This document shows positions 15,480-24,762 of a DNA stretch of 40,170 bases, one piece after another. A program made the translations under genes and the position numbers. The stretch covers positions 1 to 40,170 of the forward strand of contig CAYPST010000025.1 of NCBI GenBank assembly GCA_964413425.1. The letters run 5' to 3'. A model generated the notes under the pieces. That model worked only from the letters and a program-made list of their open reading frames with translations. It did no database searches and was not told the DNA's origin. Source of the stretch: DATFLS01 sp964413425 (lineage in GTDB: Bacteria; Fidelibacterota; JAANXI01). Numbering within the stretch: position 1 is the first letter of the stretch; every line of letters begins with the position of its first letter.

Positions 15480-16664
15480 CTATTGGTTCACAAAGTTTAC
15501 CGATTCCTCCAACCTGGGATCGTTCACCGGTATCACCGGCCGGGCCGTCATTTGTCGCCAGAAATACCAGAGAAAAATTCCGCCGACCCCTGCCAGCGTT
15601 GTCAGATCCATCCATGAAATGTGGAGGCCGTGATTATATGACGGCAGCACGATCCAGTACAAATCGAGAAAATGAATAACCAACAGCCAGATCGCAGTTG
15701 CGCGCAGTACACGAAGGTTCCGTTTTGCTGCCCGCGTAATTAACGCCAGGAACGGGACAATAAAATGTCCCACCAGGAGAATGACACTGATGACCTGCCA
15801 GCCCGGTTCATCCCAGCGATGTTTATACCACAGAGTCTCCTCCGGGATATTGCCGTACCAGATCAGCATGAATTGCGAAAACGCGATATACGCCCAGAAG
15901 ATGGTAAACCCGAACATCAATTTCCCAAGATCGTGATAATGTTCCACAGTGATGGTCTCAGTCAGGATTCCGTGATCCCGCAGATACAGCGCCACCAGCG
16001 TCACAGCCGCCAGGATCGCGAGCAGGCTCCCCGAGAACACGTAGACCCCGAAAATGGTCGAGTACCAGTGTGCATCCAGGGACATCAGCCAGTCGAATCC
16101 GGCGAAACTCAGGGTAAACGCGAACAGAACCATCCCCGGTGCGCTTAACCGCTTCATCCGGGAGGTGATGGATTCGGTGTGCCGTGCGTCCTGATCCGTG
16201 GAGACCTTCAACAGCCGCCAGGCAAAGAGTATCCAGATCCCCCCGTACACGGTGGTTCGAACAATGAAAAACGGGGTATTGAGATATGCCGATTTGTGCT
16301 GCAGTGCCGCATCCTGGGCGACGGCTTCGGGATGACTCCAATGATAGAGGGCGTGAATACCGAACAGTACAGGTATAAACAACACCATCGCTACAGGGAG
16401 AACAGCCATAAGATTTTCGGTGAGCCGCCGGACCACAACGCTCCATCTGGCGCTGACCAGGTGGTGCAGCATAACGAAGAACAGTGCGCCCACGGCTATT
16501 GTAATCCAGAAGACGGCAGCGGTGAGATAGGAATAGAAAAATCGTTCGGCATTGAAGAGCAATCCGAACGCACTCAGGGCCAGTCCGATAATCCCGGCAA
16601 TAAGCGCACGCCTGCCCACATTTTCTTCGTCTGTCAATCGATATGTATTGCTGTTCAATCGCAT
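15480..16664 (-). CDS. actF: Alternative complex III, quinol-binding membrane subunit ActF
   Basis: 394-residue integral membrane protein of the NrfD/PsrC superfamily with about ten hydrophobic helices. It is one of two such subunits (with ActC) in alternative complex III, which oxidises menaquinol and passes electrons to cytochrome c or the caa3 oxidase. Typical segments include FFYSYLTAAVFWITIAVG (about 42-59), FVMLHHLV, FAGFDWLMSLDAHWYSTIFG, and HFLDLYWIVLPS near the C-terminus. It starts 9 bases after actE. Its 3' end runs into the repeat cassette that separates the act genes from the caa3 genes. Confidence 0.95.
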   Translation of the reverse strand: MRLNSNTYRLTDEENVGRRALIAGIIGLALSAFGLLFNAERFFYSYLTAAVFWITIAVGALFFVMLHHLVSARWSVVVRRLTENLMAVLPVAMVLFIPVLFGIHALYHWSHPEAVAQDAALQHKSAYLNTPFFIVRTTVYGGIWILFAWRLLKVSTDQDARHTESITSRMKRLSAPGMVLFAFTLSFAGFDWLMSLDAHWYSTIFGVYVFSGSLLAILAAVTLVALYLRDHGILTETITVEHYHDLGKLMFGFTIFWAYIAFSQFMLIWYGNIPEETLWYKHRWDEPGWQVISVILLVGHFIVPFLALITRAAKRNLRVLRATAIWLLVIHFLDLYWIVLPSYNHGLHISWMDLTTLAGVGGIFLWYFWRQMTARPVIPVNDPRLEESVNFVNQ

Positions 16665-16673
16665 ACCACCACT

Positions 16674-17318
16674 CTATTTCAATTGACTTTGTCTCTCTTC
16701 GGGCACATCCGACAGCGAGGCGTGCTGGCTCCGTTGAAGCGCTCGTATATACGCCACAATCGCCCAGCGATCGGTCACCGTTATCTGATGGGCGTAACCG
16801 GGCATATTGCGCAATCCGTTGGTAATCACATCAAAGACATGGCCATCCGGGACATTGCGGAGCCGTTCGGAATGAAAGGAAGCCGGCGGAACATAATTAT
16901 ATTCAATCATGATGCCACGGCCGTCTCCAATTCTGCTATGACAGGGAGCACAGTAAATATCATACTGTCGCTGACCCCGCTCCAGCATTTGCATATCCAC
17001 AGTCATGGGATTCTCTGCCAGCGGTTCCCCACCTGGTCCCAGTCCACGGTACAGAGAGTCACTAACAGGCAGCTCCCCCCGCGGCACCGTTCCGTACACC
17101 GGTGGACGCATGGTCATGTTATTTGCAAAAAATTCACCTTCACTCTGGGACCTATATCTGGGCTGCAGATCCATATCGGGAATGGGGTGAATCGGCGGTT
17201 TTTCCTTCGGCTGCCCCCGGAAACACGCCGCAAGCGAGACAGCGGCAAGGAGTAATATCATGGAAACCGGTAACCACTGCTCTCTGTTGAACCACAGCAT
17301 TATTTTACCCAACCTCAT
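16674..17318 (-). CDS. actE: Alternative complex III, monoheme cytochrome c lipoprotein ActE
   Basis: 214-residue cytochrome c subunit. An N-terminal helix ends in a lipobox (LAAC, C32), predicting a lipid-anchored periplasmic protein. One heme site is CAPCH (123-127), with a probable distal methionine M172 in RNMPGY. The segment between the lipobox and the heme holds the family's MxxMRPPVxGTVPRG stretch (about 68-81). It is the probable exit point for electrons towards the oxidase. The start overlaps the actD stop by four bases. Confidence 0.95.
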   Translation of the reverse strand: MRLGKIMLWFNREQWLPVSMILLLAAVSLAACFRGQPKEKPPIHPIPDMDLQPRYRSQSEGEFFANNMTMRPPVYGTVPRGELPVSDSLYRGLGPGGEPLAENPMTVDMQMLERGQRQYDIYCAPCHSRIGDGRGIMIEYNYVPPASFHSERLRNVPDGHVFDVITNGLRNMPGYAHQITVTDRWAIVAYIRALQRSQHASLSDVPEERQSQLK

Positions 17319-17893
17319 TCATGCGCCCCTTCTTCGCTTCCCGCAAGATCGGGTTCCGGCTCAAAAATTATTTCCGTATACAAGCTTCCTATTTCTTTCA
17401 GGAATGACTGCGTCTGGTCGGTATCGAACTGGTCATCTTTGGCTTCGATACTGATGAAAAACCCTCCATCGGTGACCCGTTCAAATTGATCCGAATAAAA
17501 CAACGGATGGTACAGCTTCGGTAGTCGATTCAGGAATAACATCCCGAATACCGCTCCGAATGCTGCCAGCAAAATTGTAAGTTCGAACGTAATTGGTATA
17601 AAGGCCGGGAGGCTGAAAAACGGCTTTCCTCCGACCACCAGCGGATAATCGACGGCACTGGTCCACCACTGCAGCAGCAAAGCACCTCCCCCTCCGACCA
17701 GTCCCAGCGCTCCCACAATCCAGCCGAGAGGCGACCGGCGCTCTCCCATGGCGTCATCCATGCCATGAATCGGGAAGGGAGAGTGGGCATCAAACCGGGT
17801 ATAACCGCCATCACGCACTTCTCTGGCAGCTTGCAGCAGCGTCCGGGGATTCTCGAATTCTGCGATAATGCCGTATGTTCTTTTCTCTGCCAT
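17315..17893 (-). CDS. actD: Alternative complex III subunit ActD (DUF3341)
   Basis: 192 residues from the ATG at 17893, which has GGAGAG seven bases upstream. Longer reading from 17962 would overlap actC and lacks such a site. DUF3341 signature: an N-terminal soluble part (YGIIAEFENPRTLLQAAREV, then TRFDAHSPFPIHGMDDAMG), two transmembrane helices (about 56-76 and 100-125) and a C-terminal soluble part. ActD is a non-redox scaffold subunit next to ActC in the known complexes. Its role is assigned from family and position. Confidence 0.94.
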   Translation of the reverse strand: MAEKRTYGIIAEFENPRTLLQAAREVRDGGYTRFDAHSPFPIHGMDDAMGERRSPLGWIVGALGLVGGGGALLLQWWTSAVDYPLVVGGKPFFSLPAFIPITFELTILLAAFGAVFGMLFLNRLPKLYHPLFYSDQFERVTDGGFFISIEAKDDQFDTDQTQSFLKEIGSLYTEIIFEPEPDLAGSEEGAHE

Positions 17894-17912
17894 AAATATT
17901 CTCTCCATACCC

Positions 17913-19265
17913 TCAATGCGTTTCCGACTGCGGCAATATCCCCTTGACCTCGAAGGCAGCAATCATGGGAAGCCACCGGAGGAAGAGCAAAAACAGAGAG
18001 AGGAACAGTCCGAAGGAACCGATTAGCATAATGACATCCCAGACAGTCGGCACGAAGTAACCCCAGCTGGAGGGGAGAAAATCCTGGGCCAGTGAGCTGA
18101 CCACGATAATAAAACGCTCAAACCACATCCCGACGTTGATCAGTATGGAGACAACGAACATCACCGGGATACTCCGCCGCAGTTTCTTCACCCAGAATAT
18201 CTGCGGGACAACGACATTGCATGCGATCATAATCCAGTACGCCCAGGCATAGGGGCCGGTCATCCGGGTCATGGCGATAAACTGCTCGAATTGATTGCCG
18301 CTGTACCAGGCAACAAATAATTCCATCACATAGGCATACGCCACCATCGAGCCGGTGACCAGCATAATGATATTCATCTTCTCCAGGTGATCGATGGTAA
18401 TGAAATCTTCCATGCCATAGACTTTTCTGGTGATCACCGCCAGAGTCATCACCATGGCGAATCCGGAGAAGATGGCACCGGCCACAAAGTAGGGCGGGAA
18501 AATCGTGGAATGCCATCCCGGGATAATCCCGATCGCAAAGTCAAAGCTCACCACACTGTGGACCGAGAGCACCAGCGGCGTCGCCAGACCTGCCAGAATT
18601 AAGATGGACAGTTCATAATGCTTCCAGTTTTTGTGACTGTTTCGCCAGCCCAGCGAAAAGATCCCGTACACCAATTTCCGCAGGCGCCGTTTCGCCCGGT
18701 CGCGCAGCATGGCCAGATCCGGCACCATCCCGACGTACCAGAATAACAGTGACACGGTGAAATAGGTGCCGACCGCAAAAAAGTCCCACAGCAGCGGACT
18801 GCGAAAGTTCGGCCAGATCGCCATTTGGTTGGGATAGGGAAACACCCAGTAGATCACCCAGGGCCGGCCCACGTGGATTGCGGGAAAGATCAAGGCGCAG
18901 ATCACTGCGAAAATAGTCATCGCCTCTGCGAACCGGTTAATCGAGGTTCGCCAGGGCTGGCGGAAGAGCAGCAAAATCGCGGAAATCAGAGTACCGGCAT
19001 GACCAATCCCTACCCAGAAGACGAAGTTGGTGATCGCCCAGCCCCACCCGACAGGAATTTGCAGCCCCCAGATACCGACGCCTTTATAAAACAGGTATCC
19101 GATGGAACCCGCGAACATCAGCGCCAGAAAGAAGGTCAGGCTGAATACCAGATACCAGGCCTGCGGAGTTTTCTGCTCCGTGACTCTGCTGATGGTCTCG
19201 GTAACAGACTGGTACGTCTGGTCACCTGAGATTAATGTATCCTTAGTGGTGGCTGATTCGCTCAC
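17913..19265 (-). CDS. actC: Alternative complex III, NrfD-like quinol-binding subunit ActC
   Basis: 450-residue NrfD/PsrC family protein with about ten helices. It is the larger quinol-oxidising membrane subunit that contacts the iron-sulphur arm of ActB. Recognisable segments include GWGWAITNFVFWVGIGHAG (about 78-96), WRTSINRFAEAM, AIHVGRPW, and VHSVVSFDFAIGIIPGWHST in the second half. Length and helix pattern match ActC. It lies 18 bases from actB and 19 bases before actD. Confidence 0.96.
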   Translation of the reverse strand: MSESATTKDTLISGDQTYQSVTETISRVTEQKTPQAWYLVFSLTFFLALMFAGSIGYLFYKGVGIWGLQIPVGWGWAITNFVFWVGIGHAGTLISAILLLFRQPWRTSINRFAEAMTIFAVICALIFPAIHVGRPWVIYWVFPYPNQMAIWPNFRSPLLWDFFAVGTYFTVSLLFWYVGMVPDLAMLRDRAKRRLRKLVYGIFSLGWRNSHKNWKHYELSILILAGLATPLVLSVHSVVSFDFAIGIIPGWHSTIFPPYFVAGAIFSGFAMVMTLAVITRKVYGMEDFITIDHLEKMNIIMLVTGSMVAYAYVMELFVAWYSGNQFEQFIAMTRMTGPYAWAYWIMIACNVVVPQIFWVKKLRRSIPVMFVVSILINVGMWFERFIIVVSSLAQDFLPSSWGYFVPTVWDVIMLIGSFGLFLSLFLLFLRWLPMIAAFEVKGILPQSETH

Positions 19266-19283
19266 GAGATCCTTATCACGTTT

Positions 19284-22283
19284 TCAGGTTGATTCTCCGC
19301 TGACCACTCTGCGGTCTTCCAGCATCGGATTAGGGTTGCGCAACTTTGCCTGGTAGGTGGTCCGCGGTTTGGTGCCCAGCTGCACCAGCATAGCGTAATC
19401 CCGGTTCTGGCGCTTCACCTGGCTGACCCGGCTCTCCGGATCATTGATGTCTCCGAAGACAATGGCATCGGTGGGACAGGTCTGCTGGCAGGCGGACACC
19501 ACTTCGTCGGATTGCAGTCTGCGGTCTTCCCGTTTGGCCAGAATTTTCTTGCGGTTGATCCGCTGCAGACAGTAGGTACACTTCTCCATAACCCCTCTGG
19601 ACCGTACGGTCACATCCGGATTCTTGCCGATTTTCTGCACTTCCGGTGTGTCGTGAGTATAGTTAAAAAAGTTAAAACGGCGGACTTTATACGGACAGTT
19701 ATTGGAGCAATACCTGGTTCCGATGCAGCGATTATATACCTGGACATTTAATCCCTCGTCATCATGCACCGTCGCATTCACGGGGCAGACTGTTTCGCAG
19801 GGGGCGTTTTCACAGTGCATGCAGGTCACCGGCTGCACCACCATATCCGGTTCCGCCGGTGTCCCCGCGAAATACCGATCCACCCGGATCCAATGCATCT
19901 CCCGGCCCTGCGCCACCAGATCTTTGCCCACCACCGGAATATTGTTTTCGCTCTGGCAGGCAATAGTACAGGCGTTACATCCGGTGCAGACATTCAAATC
20001 AATGGCCATCCCCCACTGATATCCTTCTTCATACGAGTGCTCCTCCCAGAGAGGATCCAGATCCGGGTGCTCCACAGCTTCTCTGGCAAATTCGGGATGC
20101 TCCCGGTACTCCTGCATGGTGGCCTCCAGGAGCAGGGGGCGCTCTTCCATACTCCAGTGATCCTGGGTGCTGGCCAGCTTATATCGCCCCCCGGTCTTTG
20201 AGATCGTTCCCCCGAGTCCAAAAGAGAACTGCTGTGAAGAACGTAATGGATACGCGTTAAATCCGGCAGCATTCCCCACCCTGCCGGCAGCCTCTCGTCC
20301 ATACCCCAGTTCAAGCACGATCATGTAATCTGCAATACCGGGGACGATCCAGACAGGGGCTTCCAGTTCGCGGCCACCATAAGACAAAGCCACAATCTCT
20401 TCGTTCTGCACGCCCAATTCCCCGGCGGTGCGGGGACTCATTACCGCTGCATTATCCCAGGTTAGTTTGGTGACGGTATCCGGGAGCTCCTGGAGCCAGC
20501 CGTTATTGGCAAATCGTCCGTCATGCACGGATGGAGATGCCTGAAAAGCAATCTCGAGGTTATTAATGCTGGCAGTATCGGCAGATGGAGTATAATTCTC
20601 AATCAATCTGCGAATGGCGGTGTGTTGTGGTTCCGGGCTCTCCGGTTCGGCAGCACTGTTGCGCAGAACACCATCATGCACCACTTGCCGCCATTGTCTT
20701 TCAAAATTGGCTCCGGTGAAAATTCCACGCCAGGTTTCCCGCACCACATCATAATCGCTGGCCTCCTCTCCGGTGGCCATCAGGTGAAATATCCCGGTCC
20801 GGGGATGCCCCTGAAAAAGTGGGGCAATTAGCGGTTGAACGACACTCAGTGTCCCGTCCACCGCCCGGGTATCTCCCCAGCTCTCCAGAAAGTGTGCCTC
20901 CGGAATGTGCCATTCCACTGCCTCAGACGTTTCGTCCACATGCGAACTCAGATGGAAGGAATGTTCTACGTGTGTTAATGCGTACCCGAATTCCAGGTTT
21001 GCCGGCGCATTGTAGACCGGATTGCCTCCCAGAATCCACAGGGTTTCCACAGTACCGCTTTCCATCTCCGCAACCAGATCACGAAGCGCGGCGATCTCAG
21101 ACCTCGCATCCCCCTGGGCACTCCGATACCATACCGTTTCTCCGGTGTTTCCCAGCGCGGCGTTCACTGCGTACACCAGTGCATGAACTACCGGCGGCTG
21201 GTTCCGCCCGGCAACCAGTACTGACGCTCCCTGATTCGCCATCAAGTCCCCGGCAGCGGCTGCTAACCAGGTGCTGTCAAAGCTTGCATCTGTCAATTGC
21301 AGCCCGTCCGCCGCGGGGATATTGAGGCCCTGACGTCGAAGTTCATTAACCAGAGCGAGGGTGAATGCGCCGATCTGACTGCTCCGGATCTGCAGCCGGT
21401 GATCGGCCATGCCACCGGTGACAGTGTACCTCCCCTCCACGGCATACAGCCGGTTCATGCTGTCATCTTCCGTTTCTACTCGTCTGGCCCCGGCAAAATC
21501 CCGGGCATTGCTTACATTTTCCTGTTCCGCGTGCAGAAAATCCGCATCCAGGGCAACCACCACGTTCGCATGTTCATATCGATATACCGGAAAATAGGAG
21601 CCACCTGTCGCACCATCTATCCCCTGAGATATATTCTCATCACTCACCGGTTCATACACAATCCACCGGGCGTTGGGGAATGTCTCCAGGAACCGGTCGC
21701 GCAGCCGCTCCAGCGTCGGCGAAGCAAACGCCTCGCTCACCACCGCCAGCCCTTCACCCTGGTTGTCGAGATACTGCGTGTACAATCGGCGCCAGGTGGA
21801 AACGAAATCGGAAAATTTTCTCTGGGCTCCGTGCCGGAGCACCTGCCCGGATCGATCAGGATCATAGAGATTCAGCAAAGCAGACTGCATGAAAACATTC
21901 GCTTTTCCCCGGGATGACGGATGGAGTTCATTGCCTTCAATTTTGGTGGGGCGGCCCTCGTGGCTCTCTACCAGAATACCATACGCACTGTTTTGAAAAG
22001 GCATTGCAGTGGCATAGTAATTCGGGACGCCGGGGAGTACTTCTTCCGGCTGCTCAACGTATGGGATAATTTTCTCTACCGGTTTCCGGCAGTTCGCCAG
22101 TCCGGCGAAGGCAATGGACGCTCCCATCAGAGATAAAAATTTTCGCCGGCTCATCGAATCGTTCAATTCGGAGGCACCTTCCGGAAATTCGCGGTGTAAA
22201 AACTCCCGAAACTCCTCCGTCTGCGCCAGTTCGTTTAAACTGCGCCAATAGTTGTGTCCCCGTCCGTTCACTTCAAAGTTCAT
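19284..22283 (-). CDS. actB: Alternative complex III, molybdopterin-like/iron-sulphur subunit ActB
   Basis: 999 residues from the ATG at 22283, which overlaps the actA stop as ATGA; a TTG at 22301 and an ATG at 22292 are alternatives. The N-terminus has the extended Tat motif (SRRKFLSLMG, 45-54) and GLANC (C65), a possible lipidation site. Residues of about 70-740 resemble a molybdopterin oxidoreductase fold that in ActB proteins carries no Mo cofactor. The C-terminal part is ferredoxin-like: CTGCNACTIAC, CMHCENAPCETVCP, CIGTRYCSNNCP and CTYC. These motifs match the three 4Fe-4S and one 3Fe-4S clusters described for the family. It links quinol oxidation in ActC to the heme subunits. Confidence 0.96.
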   Translation of the reverse strand: MNFEVNGRGHNYWRSLNELAQTEEFREFLHREFPEGASELNDSMSRRKFLSLMGASIAFAGLANCRKPVEKIIPYVEQPEEVLPGVPNYYATAMPFQNSAYGILVESHEGRPTKIEGNELHPSSRGKANVFMQSALLNLYDPDRSGQVLRHGAQRKFSDFVSTWRRLYTQYLDNQGEGLAVVSEAFASPTLERLRDRFLETFPNARWIVYEPVSDENISQGIDGATGGSYFPVYRYEHANVVVALDADFLHAEQENVSNARDFAGARRVETEDDSMNRLYAVEGRYTVTGGMADHRLQIRSSQIGAFTLALVNELRRQGLNIPAADGLQLTDASFDSTWLAAAAGDLMANQGASVLVAGRNQPPVVHALVYAVNAALGNTGETVWYRSAQGDARSEIAALRDLVAEMESGTVETLWILGGNPVYNAPANLEFGYALTHVEHSFHLSSHVDETSEAVEWHIPEAHFLESWGDTRAVDGTLSVVQPLIAPLFQGHPRTGIFHLMATGEEASDYDVVRETWRGIFTGANFERQWRQVVHDGVLRNSAAEPESPEPQHTAIRRLIENYTPSADTASINNLEIAFQASPSVHDGRFANNGWLQELPDTVTKLTWDNAAVMSPRTAGELGVQNEEIVALSYGGRELEAPVWIVPGIADYMIVLELGYGREAAGRVGNAAGFNAYPLRSSQQFSFGLGGTISKTGGRYKLASTQDHWSMEERPLLLEATMQEYREHPEFAREAVEHPDLDPLWEEHSYEEGYQWGMAIDLNVCTGCNACTIACQSENNIPVVGKDLVAQGREMHWIRVDRYFAGTPAEPDMVVQPVTCMHCENAPCETVCPVNATVHDDEGLNVQVYNRCIGTRYCSNNCPYKVRRFNFFNYTHDTPEVQKIGKNPDVTVRSRGVMEKCTYCLQRINRKKILAKREDRRLQSDEVVSACQQTCPTDAIVFGDINDPESRVSQVKRQNRDYAMLVQLGTKPRTTYQAKLRNPNPMLEDRRVVSGEST

Positions 22284-22927
22284 CGATGACATCCCGAACA
22301 ATCAGTTGGCGGATTAATATTTCTCTCCTGCATCATCCTCACCGCGAATTCCATCCGGTTCTGCGGCGGAGTCCATCCCATGGTGGTGACTTCATCGAGC
22401 GGCCGCAGCTGCCTTGCCGGATTCCGATGGCAATCCAGACACCACCCCATACTCAAAGTTTCTCTCTGTTGGACGACATCCATCTGGGCCACATTTCCGT
22501 GGCAGCTCTCACAGCCCACCCCCGCTGTCACATGAGCGCTATGGTTGAAATATGCATAATCCGGGAGCATGTGCACCCGGATCCATTCAATCGGCTCTCC
22601 GGTTTCCCAGCTTCGTCGCACCGGCGCCAGGTTCTCACTGTCCGGAAGAATGAGCTGATGGCAGTTCATACACGTCTGGGTTGGCGGTATATTGGCCACC
22701 GGAGATTTCTCCACATTGGTATGGCAGTATCGGCAATCAATGCCCAGATCTCCGGCATGCAGTTTATGGCTGTAGGGGACCGGCTGTTCCGGCCTGTATC
22801 CCACATCTGTATATTTCGGAGAACCAAAATACCACAACAAGAAAATAATCAGAAGGGCTGCGAGTATGGCGCCAACCGTTAAATACAGCGGAACTTTATT
22901 CGTCCACTCTGGAAAAATCTGTGCCAC
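22280..22927 (-). CDS. actA: Alternative complex III, pentaheme cytochrome c ActA
   Basis: 215-residue protein with one N-terminal helix (about 13-34) and five CxxCH motifs at 65-69, 86-90, 139-143, 163-167 and 210-214, the count known for ActA. Extra histidines such as H54, H57, H129 and H132 probably serve as axial ligands. It is the first gene of the act operon, and its product forms the periplasmic heme wire of the complex. The gene starts with ATG at 22927, has about 250 bases of leader up to the tRNA-Leu gene, and is translationally coupled to actB. Confidence 0.97.
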   Translation of the reverse strand: MAQIFPEWTNKVPLYLTVGAILAALLIIFLLWYFGSPKYTDVGYRPEQPVPYSHKLHAGDLGIDCRYCHTNVEKSPVANIPPTQTCMNCHQLILPDSENLAPVRRSWETGEPIEWIRVHMLPDYAYFNHSAHVTAGVGCESCHGNVAQMDVVQQRETLSMGWCLDCHRNPARQLRPLDEVTTMGWTPPQNRMEFAVRMMQERNINPPTDCSGCHR

Positions 22928-23001
22928 GCGAACATCCTTTATCTACAATTTCACCCCACAATTCACAGAAGAACTCCACCGTTTATTTCCTACAGCCTGA
23001 A

Positions 23002-23030
23002 AAAGTAATTGGCAGAATTATTTCTATCAA
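23002..23030 (-). promoter_or_regulatory. Possible promoter of the act/caa3 supercluster
   Basis: On the minus strand TTGATA (23025-23030) is followed, after 17 bases, by TACTTT (23002-23007), about 75 bases before the actA start codon. The -35 box fits well and the -10 box poorly. It is offered because it lies in the only long leader upstream of the cluster. Confidence 0.3.
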
Positions 23031-23181
23031 GTAAAAAATATGAGTAGGATGGTACTCTTAATTTTCCGGCGATATGCCGGCAGGAAATACTGGTGCATCT
23101 ATTCGACTTTACCTGCTGATGCAAAAAAAAATACATGCAAAAGAATAGAAGCTGGCAGAGAATAAAGCAAGCGAAGAGCTG

Positions 23182-23265
23182 TGGGCGAGGGGGGACTTGA
23201 ACCCCCACTCCCTTACGGGAACTAGATCCTAAATCTAGCGCGTCTGCCAATTCCGCCACCCGCCC
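23182..23265 (-). tRNA. tRNA-Leu (anticodon UAG)
   Basis: 84-base tRNA with a long variable arm. The acceptor stem GGGCGGG pairs with CTCGCCC (one G-U pair). The anticodon loop is TTTAGGA on the stem CTAGA/TCTAG, giving anticodon TAG. The variable arm is TTCCCGTAAGGGAGT and the T arm GGGGGTTCAAGTCCCCC. The discriminator is A and the CCA end is not encoded. It is co-oriented with actA downstream and the CNNM gene upstream. Confidence 0.96.
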
Positions 23266-23399
23266 GGACTACATGAACAAAGTTAGATTGAGTGCAAGGG
23301 AAAAACAATGGGATATTTCCTGGCATCCCAGACGATATCGGGGGTTGACCGCCAAAGATTATACCGCATGGAACCATTCCGCTCAATCAGCGTCCCGAC

Positions 23400-24482
23400 T
23401 TATTCCGATTCCAGATCCTCAAGGCTGATCTCCTCATCCTTCTCCACCAATCCCAGCCGTTTTGCCCGGTCCTGCCACCGCTGCCGCGCTAACATCTGCA
23501 TATCCCGAATATTATCAGCCTCATCAATAATTTCCATCCCCAGCAAGGTTTCGACAACATCCTCCATGGTTACTATCCCGGAGAGGCCGCCGTATTCATC
23601 GACCAGGACCGCAATATGTTCCTGTTTTTCCAGCAGCCGTTCGAACAGGTCCGCGAGTTTTAACAAATCAGGCAGGATCAATACATCCCGTCTGAAGTCC
23701 CGTAACGGACGTTCGGTTTCATCCTTTGCCATGCTGACCAGCAAATCATTTTTCAAGACATAGCCCGTAATATTATCCCGGTTGGATTCAAACACCGGAA
23801 TCCGGGAAACACGGAGCTCTTCCCGTTCCTCAACAACTGCTTTGACCATCATATCCTCCGGGAACGCCACGACAACGGTACGCGGAGTCATGATATCCCG
23901 GGCACGCAGTGATCGGAACCGGATAAGATTCTTGAATATCCGCGATTCCTTCTCCTGAAAAATACCCTCCTCCGTCCCCAATTCCGCCATCGCGCTGAAT
24001 TCTTCTCTGCTGAACGATTGGCTTTCTCCCTCTCTGGCCAGCAGATTTGTAATCAGGCGGGACAAAACGACAAACGGATACAGGGTTATGATTAAAAACT
24101 TGAGGACCCTGCCGGAGATTCCGGCCAGATTTCGCCAGTATCTGGCACCCAGCGTTTTCGGGATAATCTCCGAGAGTACCAGAATCAGCAGCGTGAGTAT
24201 GATGGTAATTATGGTAACGTACACTTCTCCAAACACAATCTGGGCCTGCGCTCCGACACCGGCAGCACCTGCCGTATGCGCAATGGTATTTAAACTGAGG
24301 ATCGCCGAAAGCGATTTATCAATATCATCTTTCACCTCACCAAGTATCTGCCCGGTTTTGGGATGCTTGTTTTCCATCATGGCAATGTAGGAAGGCGTGA
24401 TACTCAACAGCACGGCCTCAAGAATAGAACAAAGAAAAGAGACTCCGATTGCCAGGCTCAAATAAAAAATTAATAAACCCAT
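23400..24482 (-). CDS. CNNM/CorC-family membrane protein with CBS domains
   Basis: 360-residue protein. The N-terminal DUF21/CNNM transmembrane domain (about 1-150) has helices 2-28, 60-80, 88-110 and 125-145, including the LSEIIPKTLGARY segment. A pair of CBS domains follows (about 195-315), containing DIMTPRTVVVAFPED and EYGGLSGIVTMEDVVETLLG. The tail is acidic and there is no CorC_HlyC C-terminal domain, which makes it shorter than many relatives. The family is linked to magnesium and other divalent cation efflux or sensing; substrate and direction cannot be read here. Confidence 0.92.
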   Translation of the reverse strand: MGLLIFYLSLAIGVSFLCSILEAVLLSITPSYIAMMENKHPKTGQILGEVKDDIDKSLSAILSLNTIAHTAGAAGVGAQAQIVFGEVYVTIITIILTLLILVLSEIIPKTLGARYWRNLAGISGRVLKFLIITLYPFVVLSRLITNLLAREGESQSFSREEFSAMAELGTEEGIFQEKESRIFKNLIRFRSLRARDIMTPRTVVVAFPEDMMVKAVVEEREELRVSRIPVFESNRDNITGYVLKNDLLVSMAKDETERPLRDFRRDVLILPDLLKLADLFERLLEKQEHIAVLVDEYGGLSGIVTMEDVVETLLGMEIIDEADNIRDMQMLARQRWQDRAKRLGLVEKDEEISLEDLESE

Positions 24483-24762
24483 AACGAACCAACTATTAAA
24501 TTATACTCTCTTCAATAATAAAGAAAATTCTTCATCAGTCGCATCACAAATTTCTGCGGGCTCCTGCCCGCCTCAGAACCAATAAGCCTGCAGCTTCATT
24601 CAGCCTGGGAGACCTATTTAAGATCGGGCTCACTCCACTCTTCAGAATAAATCCTCCATAGTTCTGATAGTCATATCGCCTTAGTAAAGCCCACTCGCAC
24701 ACTTAACGCTTCAGTCTCTCTGCGAGAAACAATAGATCCCGGAGGCCACATGACATTACCGA

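Noticed and set aside
16179..17255. 358-codon plus-strand frame opposite actF/actE
   Set aside because: Antisense shadow of two well-identified genes; composition (His, Gln, Arg rich) is typical of a shadow frame.
22990..23259. 89-codon minus-strand frame beginning MAELADALDLGSSSR
   Set aside because: It is the well-known false translation of a tRNA-Leu gene; it covers the tRNA at 23182-23265 and runs on into the actA leader.
24556..24571. GCGGGC TCCT GCCCGC hairpin between the CNNM and UDG-like genes as a terminator
   Set aside because: Perfect 6-bp stem but no T-run on the minus strand; left as an unexplained hairpin.
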